A stretch of 34,508 nucleotides of DNA, taken from the NCBI RefSeq assembly GCF_014656075.1, contig NZ_BNBS01000020.1, forward strand, positions 52,294 to 86,801. Direction: 5' to 3'. Below the pieces are notes generated by a model, which saw only the letters and a list, made by a program, of their open reading frames with translations, was not told the DNA's origin and ran no database searches. This DNA comes from Streptomyces hydrogenans (lineage in GTDB: Bacteria; Actinomycetota; Actinomycetes; Streptomycetales; Streptomycetaceae). Of the stretch, positions 20,220 through 27,518 are shown in pieces (the stretch's first letter is position 1; each line of letters starts with the position of its first letter). The translations under genes were made by a program, and so were the position numbers.

Positions 20220-21517
20220 CCGATCGACTCGACGCCGCAGGCGACCAAGTCGCGTGCCATGTTGCACGGCACCGCGTTCCCCGCCATCCGGACCCGATCC
20301 CGCTTCGAGCCCTGCCAGCGGTAGGTGCCCGGGAACGCCATCGCGGCGGCGTACTCCTCGGCCTGGAGCATCCGGAAGCCGCAGTCCTCGACGGCCGGCG
20401 AAGCCTCCGGCACCACCAGGCCGTGGTGGTTCCCCGAGGCGCACACCGTGGCGAGAGGGTCCGACACGGGCCGGTGCTTCGAGCCGCCACCCCGCAGCTC
20501 GGCGACGAACGGCGGCACGACCACCCCGGTCGTCTCCCGGGTCGTCACCGTGCGGCACGGCTGGTCGGTCAGGTAGGCGGTGTCGTTCCAGGTGCCCCCG
20601 GCGGGGACCAGGAGCCCGGTCTCGTTCCTGCCGGTACAGGTACGCATCGGCCGGTCGACGCCGAACGGCTGCTTGCCGTCGCGGCCCTCCACCGGCACCA
20701 GCGCCGTCCCGTACTTCTCCAGGCCCGAGCGGATCCGGGCCATGGTCTTCTCGGCGAGCGGCCGGACGCGGTCCCCGATCCTCGGGGCCGGGATCGTCCA
20801 GTCGATGATGTCGGCGGCGGCGCCCACCGACGGCTTCACCTCGACCCCGCACCGCGGGCAGCAGTACACGTACTGCCGTCCGTACTTCCCGGCGGTGTTC
20901 CCGTTCTTCCACGTCTGCCGGGCGTCGACCGGCCCGCAGTCCGAGCAGACGGCCCGCGGTGACGTCCACCGCTCGACGTCCGGGCAGCGGGTGCCCTTCG
21001 GGTGGAACAGGCAGAACCAGCGGTCGCGCCACTGCGGGGTCGCCGCACCGAGCTGGCCGGCGAAGGCGGCGTTGAGGAAGACCTCGTGCAGGCAGTAGCC
21101 GAGATCCTCCAGGCTGATCTTCCAGGCCCGGAAGCCCACCCACTTCCGGACCTCGATCACGTTCTCCACGAAGCCGAACCGGTAACGGTGGATCTCCGCG
21201 AACCGCTGGACGTCCCACATCGTCGCCCTGCTGCGCTCGGCGGCGACGTCCTCCGGGTCGGCCTTCACACCGCGCGCGACGGAGTGCTTCGTGCAGCTCG
21301 GGCTCGCCCAGATCAGGTCGGTCTTCGCGTACCGGCGCGGGTCGACCTGGGAGATGTCCGCGCAGTCGTGGTCGGCGTCGGGGTGGTTCAGGTTGTGGGT
21401 GTCGACGGCGAGCGGCCAGTGGTTGGCGGCCATCTTCACGGCGACGCCTTCAGCTTGGGTCGCTCCGGTGGAACTGCCCCCGCCTCCACAAAACAGATCC
21501 AGAAGGCTCAGGGTCAT
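20216..21517 (-). CDS. C5-cytosine DNA methyltransferase, phage type
   Basis: A 433-residue Dcm-like enzyme that transfers a methyl group from SAM to cytosine C5. Motif I LLDLFCGGGGSSTG (5-18); motif IV ASPSCTKHS with catalytic Cys75; motif VI FVENV (116-120); motif VIII QWRDRWF (162-168); motif X MAGNAVP (411-417). After motif VIII is an insert with CSDCG (191-195) and CCPRCG (219-224), a zinc ribbon, then the target-recognition region. Motif IV reads SPSC rather than PPC, as in some phage enzymes. Coupled to an HNH gene by ATGA. Either anti-restriction self-marking or part of a nuclease/methylase pair. Confidence 0.93.
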   Translation of the reverse strand: MTLSLLDLFCGGGGSSTGATQAEGVAVKMAANHWPLAVDTHNLNHPDADHDCADISQVDPRRYAKTDLIWASPSCTKHSVARGVKADPEDVAAERSRATMWDVQRFAEIHRYRFGFVENVIEVRKWVGFRAWKISLEDLGYCLHEVFLNAAFAGQLGAATPQWRDRWFCLFHPKGTRCPDVERWTSPRAVCSDCGPVDARQTWKNGNTAGKYGRQYVYCCPRCGVEVKPSVGAAADIIDWTIPAPRIGDRVRPLAEKTMARIRSGLEKYGTALVPVEGRDGKQPFGVDRPMRTCTGRNETGLLVPAGGTWNDTAYLTDQPCRTVTTRETTGVVVPPFVAELRGGGSKHRPVSDPLATVCASGNHHGLVVPEASPAVEDCGFRMLQAEEYAAAMAFPGTYRWQGSKRDRVRMAGNAVPCNMARDLVACGVESIG

Positions 21518-21942
21518 TTCGCACCCCGCCTCTTGGCCTGGTAGCGATCCCTGCAACTCTTCCGGTCGCATTCGGCGCAGTACCGGCGACCGTCCGGCCG
21601 CCTGCGAACGTTCAGAGGGTCCGTCCAGTCGTGGCCTTCGCGCTGGCATGCGGTCTGCCGCTGCCCAACGCGACGCTGGTTCTCCTGGTGGGTGACGGGT
21701 TCCAGGTGTCCGGGGTTCACGCACGGCGGGTTGGTGCAGAGATGATCCAGTTCCAGCCCTGGCGGTATCGCTCCGGCGAGGGCTTCATAGGTCACCCGGT
21801 GGGCGCACCGGTCGCGGCCGTCAACGCGGAGGTAGCCGTAGCCGGCGCCGTTCCGCCAGCCCTGCCATTCCCAGCAGCCCGTTTCGGTGACCTCGACGCG
21901 GCTCGACACGCGAGACGGCAGGTCGGTGAGGGTGTAACTCAC
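21514..21942 (-). CDS. HNH endonuclease coupled to the methyltransferase
   Basis: A 142-residue protein with the homing-type HNH_3 layout: TGCWEWQGWRNGAGYGYLRV, AHRVTYEALAG, then LDHLCTNPPCVNPGHLEPVT with paired Cys and the Asn-His of the active site. A C-terminal zinc knuckle (RYCAECDRKSCRDRY) may aid DNA binding. GTG start after GAGGCATCACC. It is the first gene of the unit and overlaps the methyltransferase, so a matched restriction-modification pair is conceivable; free-standing homing-type nucleases of this class are equally common in phages. Confidence 0.9.
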   Translation of the reverse strand: MSYTLTDLPSRVSSRVEVTETGCWEWQGWRNGAGYGYLRVDGRDRCAHRVTYEALAGAIPPGLELDHLCTNPPCVNPGHLEPVTHQENQRRVGQRQTACQREGHDWTDPLNVRRRPDGRRYCAECDRKSCRDRYQAKRRGAK

Positions 21943-21979
21943 GGTGATGCCTCTATTCGGTTGTCTGTTCAGTTATTTC

Positions 21980-22013
21980 GTCAACTATTCCTGCGCTGCG
22001 TGGGGTAGTTGAC
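21980..22013. promoter_or_regulatory. Symmetric divergent promoter element
   Basis: GTCAACTA (21980-21987) and TAGTTGAC (22006-22013) form a perfect 8-base inverted repeat. Because each arm contains TTGAC reading outward, it supplies a -35-like box for both the leftward HNH/methyltransferase unit and the rightward gene at 22067. No convincing -10 boxes were found at the right distance, so an operator is the alternative. Confidence 0.5.
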
Positions 22014-22066
22014 GGAGTTAGCCTGTTCGTGAAGGGGGATGGCGCTCCATGAGAGGGAGCAACGTC

Positions 22067-22369
22067 ATGCCGATGGACGTCAGAGGAAATTGGGGCCTAG
22101 TCCAAAGCAATGGGGCCACCGTCACCTTTTCCGGTGTGACTCAAGATCCTGACTCGGGATACTTCCAGGGACAGGCAAAGGTCGGAACCAGCCTCCCCGT
22201 AGGCATCGAGGGTGTCGCCACGGATGACGAAATCTCGTTCAAGGTGAAGAGCGGAATCTACTTCGGGTCCTTCAACTTTCAGGGCTGGCTCTGGGGCTTC
22301 ACCGTCGACGGCCAGAACGGCACCAGTCAGGCCACGTGGTTCGCAACCAAGCAGTTCAGCTCAATCTGA
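22067..22369 (+). CDS. Small beta-barrel-like protein
   Basis: A 100-residue protein starting MPMDVRGNWGLVQSNGATV. Repeated strand-turn units with GxW...QSNG, GYFQGQAKVG, GVATDDEISFKV, GIYFGSFNFQGWLWG, ATW look like an avidin/lipocalin-type small barrel; there is no signal peptide. AGGGAG at 22054-22059 lies 7 bases before the ATG. Lower GC than its neighbours. Stands alone on the plus strand. Function unknown. Confidence 0.7.
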   Translation: MPMDVRGNWGLVQSNGATVTFSGVTQDPDSGYFQGQAKVGTSLPVGIEGVATDDEISFKVKSGIYFGSFNFQGWLWGFTVDGQNGTSQATWFATKQFSSI

Positions 22370-22373
22370 ACCG

Positions 22374-22805
22374 TCAGTCCCAGAAGGAGCCGAACTTCTC
22401 GGCGAGGCGGTGCATGGCGGCGACGGCGTCGGTGTAGGCGGCGGCGTCCTCGTCGTACGTCGCCTTCGGGTCGCCGTCGCTGTACCGGCGGAGCGGGCCC
22501 GACACGGAGTCGAGGTAGGCGTTCCACTCCTCCTCGGTCATGTCGATCGGATGCCCGTACTTCACCTCCTTCAGGTAGTCGGCGGCGTTGGCGATGACGC
22601 CGGCGATGTACGTGTCGAAGCTCCAGGCGTCGCGGAAGCTGAAGCCGCGCCGGTGTCGCTGCCAGGCGCACAGCGGCGCCCACCGCCAGTTCCATGCCCG
22701 GCCCGCGTGCCTCTTGAGCGACATCCAGCGGGACCGCCACGGATGCTCGCGGTGCCACTGCTCGGCCTCGGCCAGGAGCCGGTCGAGGGTGCTCTGCTTG
22801 GTCAT
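22374..22805 (-). CDS. Phage 'FRDxWSFDxYIAxxI' family protein
   Basis: A 143-residue protein with RRGFSFRDAWSFDTYIAGVI, then LKEVKYGHPIDMTEEEWNAY. This is the widely distributed phage pattern GxSxRDxWxLDxxxAxxI ... GxPxxxxxEEW, present in dsDNA phages of many hosts, often near DNA-metabolism genes and of unknown role. The N-terminal basic helix region is Trp/Arg-rich. ATGA overlap with the upstream gene. Confidence 0.8.
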   Translation of the reverse strand: MTKQSTLDRLLAEAEQWHREHPWRSRWMSLKRHAGRAWNWRWAPLCAWQRHRRGFSFRDAWSFDTYIAGVIANAADYLKEVKYGHPIDMTEEEWNAYLDSVSGPLRRYSDGDPKATYDEDAAAYTDAVAAMHRLAEKFGSFWD

Positions 22806-23044
22806 GGGACCTCCGGGTCGATGAGGTCGGCGGCGAACCGCACGTACCGGTCGATGCCGGGTCCGGTGTAGGTCGCCCGGATCTTCTCGGCCAGCTCGTG
22901 GGCGATGTGCTTCTCGAAGCGCTCGACCTCGGCGAGGGCCTCGGCGCGGGTGCACATGACGGCGAAGGAGCGGATCAGGTCGGCGAGGCGTTCGCGGTCA
23001 GACGTCGCCGCGAAGTAGCCGCCCTCGGGCGTCAGGCTGGTCAT
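22802..23044 (-). CDS. Small helical protein with AADLIDPEV tail
   Basis: An 80-residue protein: SDRERLADLIRSFAVMC, EALAEVERFEKHIAHELAEKI, then AADLIDPEVP. Paralogue of 17829-18038 in the second half. GGAG lies 6 bases before the ATG at 23044. It is the first gene of this two-gene leftward unit, facing a rightward gene across a 127-base gap. Confidence 0.7.
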   Translation of the reverse strand: MTSLTPEGGYFAATSDRERLADLIRSFAVMCTRAEALAEVERFEKHIAHELAEKIRATYTGPGIDRYVRFAADLIDPEVP

Positions 23045-23171
23045 GTGGTGCTCCATACAGGTGGCGGTGTCTGCCACGCGGTTGACGCATGGCGTGGTGC
23101 GACACAAGTGCGACTGGAGGGGGTAGGCCTGGTGGCGTTCACCCGGTAGACGACCAGGCGAAGGAGTTCTC

Positions 23172-23477
23172 ATGGCACGCCTCAGCAGGGAGTACCTGCG
23201 CAACCATGCCCCGTCCGACATCGAGCCCGGCGACCGGCTCGTGGAAACCCCAGAGGCATTCGGCGAGGAAGTGATCAATCAGGTGCTGAAGGCTGCCGAG
23301 GAGCAGCTCACCTCGGAAGAGGATGAGCGGGACGAGATCGAGCTGTCCCTGCCCGTGAGGCTCCGCCCTGTCGTCAACGCCCCGATGGGTGGCTGCGTCG
23401 AGGTACAGATTGGGGTTCCCCCGTTCGTCTTCCGCTACCACCAGGAGTTCAAGGGGAAGCGCCCGGGCAAGGGCTGA
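23172..23477 (+). CDS. Hypothetical acidic protein
   Basis: A 101-residue protein, helical and acidic in the first 60 residues (EEVINQVLKAAEEQLTSEED) and beta-like afterwards (CVEVQIGVPPFVFRYHQEF). GAAGGAGTTCTC gives a strong ribosome site for the ATG. Single rightward gene between leftward units. No family recognised. Confidence 0.7.
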   Translation: MARLSREYLRNHAPSDIEPGDRLVETPEAFGEEVINQVLKAAEEQLTSEEDERDEIELSLPVRLRPVVNAPMGGCVEVQIGVPPFVFRYHQEFKGKRPGKG

Positions 23478-23498
23478 CCCGCGCCTCTTTGACGCCGG

Positions 23499-23614
23499 TC
23501 ATGCCGCCGCCCGCCTCAGGGCATCGAGGACGTCTCCGGCTTGTCGTTCCAGTTGCCGACGTCGGCTCGGCCGATGACGCGGGCGGCGGCGTCCAGGATC
23601 TCGCTCGGCTTCAT
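23499..23614 (-). pseudogene. Decayed DUF6197-type gene
   Basis: The ATG frame reads MKPSEILDAAARVIGRADVG, then NWNDKPE and stops soon after. One base out of frame the DNA continues DVLDALRRAAA to a stop at 23499. Together these are the first and last blocks of the DUF6197-type family with the VCxxGA middle missing and the WND...EDVL block shortened and frameshifted. It lies 3 bases after the Thg1-like gene. The short in-frame product of 32 residues could still be made. Confidence 0.7.
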
Positions 23615-23617
23615 GGG

Positions 23618-24394
23618 TCACTCCTTCAGCGAGGGCAGTTCGGGTATGACGTCGGCCAGCCACTCGCCGGGCTCGGTGGTGAACTGCGGGGCGCCGCCGG
23701 TCTGCCACCAGGAGCGGACGGCGGTCGTGGTGACGGTCTTGCCGGAGCCCTTGTCGGTGTACTCGACGTCCTGCTCGCCGGTGAACCGGACGGTGACCCG
23801 ACCGCGCTTGCAGCCGACCGGGTAGTCGTTCCAGTTGATCCCGGCCTCCGACCACAGCAGCTCCTGCATCGCGCCACCACTCAGCCCCTGGAGCTGCCCG
23901 TGGGGGAAGTACGCCTGGGCGGCCATCGTGACCGAGTTGCGGACAGCGTCCCGCTGCCGCCACAGGAAGTAGTTCGCCACCTCCACCGGATCGCTGAGCG
24001 TGAAGACCCGGGCGTCGAACAACGCCCGTTTCCCCGGCCGCCGTTCGTTCAGCACCGCGGTCGCCAGCGCCGCCGACACCGACGTCAGCTTCGCCACCAC
24101 CCCGTCGAACCACGGCTGGGTCTGGACGGTGGCGAAGTCGGTGACGAGGACACTGACCTCGTCGGACTGCGTGTAGGCGAAGACGCTGCCGCCGACCTCG
24201 GCGCAGAGGGCTTCGGCGACGGCGTCCATGTCGGCCATGAACCTCTCGTCGAAGGGGCGCTCCGCGTCGCGGAGGTAGGTGTGGAAGGCGCGGCCGTCGA
24301 CTCGCAGCAGGGTGTAGGTGCGGCGGGGGAGGACGGTCCGCTGTACGAACTCGTACCGCTTCATGCGGTCGCCGAGGGCGGTGTTGTCACTCAT
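23618..24394 (-). CDS. Thg1-family tRNA(His) guanylyltransferase-like protein
   Basis: A 258-residue protein. LLRVDGRAFHTYLRD (29-43) carries the first metal-binding Asp33 in the family's RxDGxxF motif; VFAYTQSDEVSVLV (71-84) carries the second acidic site at Asp78; KLTSVSAALATAVLN and FDARVFTLSDPVEVANYFLWR follow as in Thg1. Family members add nucleotides to RNA in the 3'-to-5' direction; Thg1-like proteins of bacteria and phages repair or edit 5' ends of tRNAs. ATG overlaps the upstream gene by 8 bases. Substrate here unknown; no tRNA gene is in the window. Confidence 0.9.
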   Translation of the reverse strand: MSDNTALGDRMKRYEFVQRTVLPRRTYTLLRVDGRAFHTYLRDAERPFDERFMADMDAVAEALCAEVGGSVFAYTQSDEVSVLVTDFATVQTQPWFDGVVAKLTSVSAALATAVLNERRPGKRALFDARVFTLSDPVEVANYFLWRQRDAVRNSVTMAAQAYFPHGQLQGLSGGAMQELLWSEAGINWNDYPVGCKRGRVTVRFTGEQDVEYTDKGSGKTVTTTAVRSWWQTGGAPQFTTEPGEWLADVIPELPSLKE

Positions 24395-24620
24395 CGCCGT
24401 CGCCTCCGAATATGTGCTCTGCGAAGTGCTCCGGCCAGAGGTGCTGGCAGTCGTCGCACAGCTCCGAGCCCTCCTGGACAGGGAGGTCGAGGAGGATGAC
24501 GCCGCAGACCGCTTCCGGGTCCGGCTCGCCCTCGGGGAAGCAGGCGAGGCACTGCCAGTGATGCATCGGGACGATGTCGGCGACGAGGTCGGTGAAGGTG
24601 GCGGTGGCGGTGGCGGTCAT
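24387..24620 (-). CDS. Small Cys/His-rich hypothetical protein
   Basis: A 77-residue acidic protein with MHHWQCLACFPEGEPDPEAV, then CGVILL and ELCDDCQHLWPEHFAEH. CxxC...CxxC with flanking His predicts a zinc ribbon. TGATG junction with the upstream gene and 8-base overlap with the Thg1-like gene suggest co-translation. Confidence 0.65.
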   Translation of the reverse strand: MTATATATFTDLVADIVPMHHWQCLACFPEGEPDPEAVCGVILLDLPVQEGSELCDDCQHLWPEHFAEHIFGGDGDE

Positions 24621-24790
24621 CACTGGCCTCGGAGGATGCCGCGCTGGAGCGACATCGACAGGTTGATCTTGACGAGTTCGAGGGCCTCGCGCCGGGTGAA
24701 GCCGGCGTCGCGGTAGGCCTTGAAGACCTTGAAGGTAGTCTCGGCCGCCACCTCGGTAGCGATGGCCTGGGCCCGGTCGGGATCGATCAC
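24620..24790 (-). CDS. Small helical protein
   Basis: A 56-residue protein of two helices (DRAQAIATEVAAETTFKVF and RREALELVKINLSMSLQRG) joined by DAGFT, from a GTG preceded by AGGGGGAG. I recall similar 'AYRDAGFTREEALELVK' proteins from actinophages, with no known function. First gene of the unit that ends in the DUF6197 remnant. Confidence 0.65.
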   Translation of the reverse strand: MIDPDRAQAIATEVAAETTFKVFKAYRDAGFTRREALELVKINLSMSLQRGILRGQ

Positions 24791-24821
24791 AACTCCCCCT
24801 TCTGTTGGGCATGATGGGGCG

Positions 24822-25595
24822 GTGGACGGACTGTGGAAGTACTTTGAAAAGCACGACGCGATCTTCACGGCCCTGATTGCGCTCACGGTCGGCCTCATCG
24901 CCTATCTCGGCGCGAAGGCTCAGGCGAACGGTGGTCGGGCTCAGGCAGCGGCGGCGCGGGAGGCTGCGACGATTGCGGCTGAAGCCCAGCGAGTAGCAAA
25001 TCTGTGGACCGTGCGGCAGGTCCAGATTGCTCAACTCGTGCGGAGTGCCAGCAGTCTGCGGCAGACGTGCAACCGCCTCTGGATCGTCAATGACGAGGAT
25101 CTTGCGGACGAGATCAACGTCAAGTCCGAGGAGCTTTCAGTGCTCTGGTCTGAGGTCCGCCTGATCGCCACACAGGATGTTGTCGAGGAGGCAGGCAGAC
25201 TTGCCGCGAACACAATGAAGTTCGAGGAGTTGACCCACCAGTTTGCACCTGTTCTCCACGCGAAGGCGAAGTTGTATCGGTACTTCCCGGACGGCACAAG
25301 GGAAGGTGATCGGGCCATGCATGTGATGCACATGAGCGAAGACGTAGACCCCGAGCAGCGCGCGGAAATGCTGAGTGCTGCCGTGGGAAGCGTGCTTTCT
25401 CACGAGGAGATCTATCACCTCGTTGCTCACGGCCGTAAAACCGACCGAGAGATTTCGGATCTCCGGGACCGTCAAAGGCAGAGATGCTTGGTTGCGGAGG
25501 ATTCACTCGTTCATGAGACGCGTGCCATGCTGCGATCCAAAGAAGATATCGAACCGGAGGCGTCTACGCGGCGCCGCTGGAGGCGGCGCCGGTGA
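24822..25595 (+). CDS. Membrane-anchored coiled protein, tandem paralogue 1
   Basis: A 257-residue protein with one membrane span at about residues 13-31 (AIFTALIALTVGLIAYLGA), then GAKAQANGGRAQAAAAREAA and AEAQRVANLWTVRQVQIAQ, a helical, probably coiled region, then a charged helical body rich in His and Glu. GTG start. The second gene has the same plan and the same signature, overlapping by 4 bases. Such proteins are frequent in Streptomyces accessory DNA; function unknown. Confidence 0.7.
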   Translation: MDGLWKYFEKHDAIFTALIALTVGLIAYLGAKAQANGGRAQAAAAREAATIAAEAQRVANLWTVRQVQIAQLVRSASSLRQTCNRLWIVNDEDLADEINVKSEELSVLWSEVRLIATQDVVEEAGRLAANTMKFEELTHQFAPVLHAKAKLYRYFPDGTREGDRAMHVMHMSEDVDPEQRAEMLSAAVGSVLSHEEIYHLVAHGRKTDREISDLRDRQRQRCLVAEDSLVHETRAMLRSKEDIEPEASTRRRWRRRR

Positions 25596-26446
25596 CGTAC
25601 TTCGAGGACAACCCCGAGATCTTCGCCGCCCTGGTCGCCGCCATCGCCATCCTCGGCGGCCTCTTCGGCAGCATCATCGGCGCCAAGATCCAGGCCAACG
25701 GCGGACGGGATCAGGCTGCCGCCGCGCGGGAGGCGGCGCAGATCGCGGCCGAGGCTCAGCGCGTCGCGGCGCTCTGGACCGTCCGGCAGGTTCAGGTCGC
25801 CGAGTTCATTCAGCAATCTCATGAGGTGCGGCGCCTATGTAGCAAATTTTTCACGCATGATTCCTTCAACGGCGTCCTCGATCAGCAGTTGAGCGAAGCG
25901 CGCCACGTGCTTTTGCGAAGGAAGGCGGAGGTCGATTTGATCGCACCTCGCCCTGTCGCGGGGGCGGCGCGCGAGTTGATCGAATCAATTGATCGATATA
26001 GGAATTACTCTATTTCCAGGGGGCCCGGTCAGTACCTGTATAGGGAGCTTCTGAACGCATCCCTCAATCAAGACGTCGACCTGTCGGTCCTCGCTGCCTA
26101 TAATGAGGTTTTGCGCGCCCTGAGCGAATATGTCAGCTTCCTGGAATCGGTCCAGCCTGGCCCCATGAGTGATGCCGCTGACGCGGAATACAGGCGAGCC
26201 TACCGGGCTGCACATCAAATCACTTGCGACGTGGGGGGATTCACCAGTGATCAAGCCTCGGAGCTAATTGGGTACACCTTGCAGAGGGACCCTCATCAAA
26301 CGAAAATCGATCACGAAAATTCTCTAGAGGGGGAGACAGAGGCGCTCGTCACCGCCGCCCGCGAGATGCTGCGGTCCGAGGACGACGTCGCCCCGGCGGT
26401 GCCGGAGCAGCGTCGCCGACGGTGGCGGGCGGGTGCTGGGCGGTAG
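25592..26446 (+). CDS. Membrane-anchored coiled protein, tandem paralogue 2
   Basis: A 284-residue protein: span at about residues 10-31 (IFAALVAAIAILGGLFGSI), then GAKIQANGGRDQAAAAREAA and AEAQRVAALWTVRQVQVAE. The first 75 residues closely match paralogue 1 and are very GC-rich; the middle (codons around 25840-26330) is markedly AT-richer and unrelated, then the end returns to GC-rich DNA. This mosaic suggests exchange of the central domain. GTG start in a GTGA overlap. Confidence 0.7.
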   Translation: MTYFEDNPEIFAALVAAIAILGGLFGSIIGAKIQANGGRDQAAAAREAAQIAAEAQRVAALWTVRQVQVAEFIQQSHEVRRLCSKFFTHDSFNGVLDQQLSEARHVLLRRKAEVDLIAPRPVAGAARELIESIDRYRNYSISRGPGQYLYRELLNASLNQDVDLSVLAAYNEVLRALSEYVSFLESVQPGPMSDAADAEYRRAYRAAHQITCDVGGFTSDQASELIGYTLQRDPHQTKIDHENSLEGETEALVTAAREMLRSEDDVAPAVPEQRRRRWRAGAGR

Positions 26447-26490
26447 ACCGGTCGAAGCTCACGAGGACGCTGCTGCGCCAAGGTTCCTGG

Positions 26491-26694
26491 TCACATCCGG
26501 ACTCCTTCCTCGCAGGCCGAGCAGCGGGGCTTCCCGTCGGCCAGGGCGCACATCTCCGAGGTGGTGATGCCGAAGCCGTCCAGGTGGATGCCGCACTTGG
26601 TGTTGCGGGTGTTGCCGCGGTACAGCGACTTGTGGGCGAAGTAGCTGTCGGGGCTGCTGATCCAGTAGAAGTCGGCGGCTACTTCGTCGGCCAT
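26491..26694 (-). CDS. CGIxLxG family small protein, copy 1
   Basis: A 67-residue protein: DFYWISSPDSYFAHKSLYRG, then KCGIHLDGF, then ALADGKPRCSACE. All three blocks recur in the protein at 28439-28657, so they are paralogues. Two Cys pairs may bind zinc. An ATG at 26709 would extend it by five residues. Function unknown. Confidence 0.7.
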   Translation of the reverse strand: MADEVAADFYWISSPDSYFAHKSLYRGNTRNTKCGIHLDGFGITTSEMCALADGKPRCSACEEGVRM

Positions 26695-26753
26695 GGCTGC
26701 CAGTCCCATCTGCCCTTGCCGGACGACGCCGGCTGTTTCGGCTTCGGGGGCAT
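26679..26753 (-). CDS. 24-residue basic peptide, tentative
   Basis: A short Pro/Lys/Trp-rich frame (starting MPPKPKQPASS, ending WDWQPWPTK) begins on the last base of the upstream stop and overlaps the next gene's start by 16 bases. It fills an otherwise empty gap in a chain of overlapping genes, the only reason to report it. Confidence 0.35.
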   Translation of the reverse strand: MPPKPKQPASSGKGRWDWQPWPTK

Positions 26754-26992
26754 CAGCTCTCCCTGCATGTCTCGTGGCCGCACCAGTGCCGCGTGTGCGC
26801 GAAGTCGTACGGGCAGGGACGGGGGTCTTCCCGCCGGCGCCGGAGGATCTCCTCGACCGCGGTGAGCCGACGCCGGGCCTCCTCCATGTCCTCCTGGGCG
26901 TGCGGGAGGAAAGCCTCCAGGGAGGCGGTGGTGAGGCCGTCGTAGTACTTCAGGTTCTCCTCGTGCGAGGCGAGCCGGGGGTAGTCAGCCAT
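26753..26992 (-). CDS. Small helical hypothetical protein
   Basis: A 79-residue protein with a long amphipathic helix (LPHAQEDMEEARRRLTAVEE onward) and a C-terminal Cys/His patch (CPYDFAHTRHWCGHETC) that could hold one zinc. It starts 8 bases inside the upstream gene. No family recognised. Confidence 0.65.
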   Translation of the reverse strand: MADYPRLASHEENLKYYDGLTTASLEAFLPHAQEDMEEARRRLTAVEEILRRRREDPRPCPYDFAHTRHWCGHETCRES

Positions 26993-27518
26993 CGGCGATC
27001 CGCTCCTCGACCTGGGCCAGCTCCGCTTTAGCTTCGGCCAGCCATTCCCGGTAGCGCCTGAGGACGTACTCCGGGGTCCTCTCCGGCTCCGGCATCGTCG
27101 GCTTGTTGCGCCAGGACTCCGGCACCTCGCCGGTCCGCTCGATCTCCGCGATCGTCTCCCTGTAGTGCTCGGCGCAGGTGACCAACGCGGTGCGGCGCTT
27201 CTCGTCCTGCGTCGGCAGCGGCGACGGCGGCAGCGTTGGCCGGTGCGCCCTCTCCTTCAGGACGACGACCCTGTCCGGGTTGATGGCGACGACGGGCTTC
27301 TCGCCCGAGCTGTACGAGCGGCGCACGACCCGGACCCGGATCATGCCCGTCGGTGTCAGGGACAGGGCCATGGGCGTCTCCTTGCCCCGGGGCTTGACCT
27401 CGGCGCCGAGGACGACCCCCTCGGCCATGGCGACGCTGCGGCCCACGCCGAATCCGTAGATGACGGTGTCGCCGGGCTCAATGGCGACACCGCGGGCGTC
27501 GAGGACGGGGTCAGACAT
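26985..27518 (-). CDS. Hypothetical protein with beta N-terminus and coiled C-terminus
   Basis: A 177-residue protein. Residues 1-75 read as a small barrel (IEPGDTVIYGFGVGRSVAMA, EGVVLGAEVKPRG, MIRVRVVRRS), the remainder is helical and charged, ending in RRYREWLAEAKAELAQVEER, a likely coiled coil. The 'xxGDTVIYG...VxxGxVxxxxxxxIxVRV' pattern is common in actinophage proteins of unknown role. Starts inside the end of the upstream gene. Confidence 0.7.
   Translation of the reverse strand: MSDPVLDARGVAIEPGDTVIYGFGVGRSVAMAEGVVLGAEVKPRGKETPMALSLTPTGMIRVRVVRRSYSSGEKPVVAINPDRVVVLKERAHRPTLPPSPLPTQDEKRRTALVTCAEHYRETIAEIERTGEVPESWRNKPTMPEPERTPEYVLRRYREWLAEAKAELAQVEERIADG

Noticed and set aside
19856..20962. 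Rightward open frame of 368 codons
   Set aside because: Arg/Gly/Pro-rich, runs across a gene end and antisense to the methyltransferase with all its motifs.
23489..24499. Rightward open frame opposite the Thg1-like gene
   Set aside because: Composition is that of an antisense shadow; the Thg1 motifs settle the coding strand.
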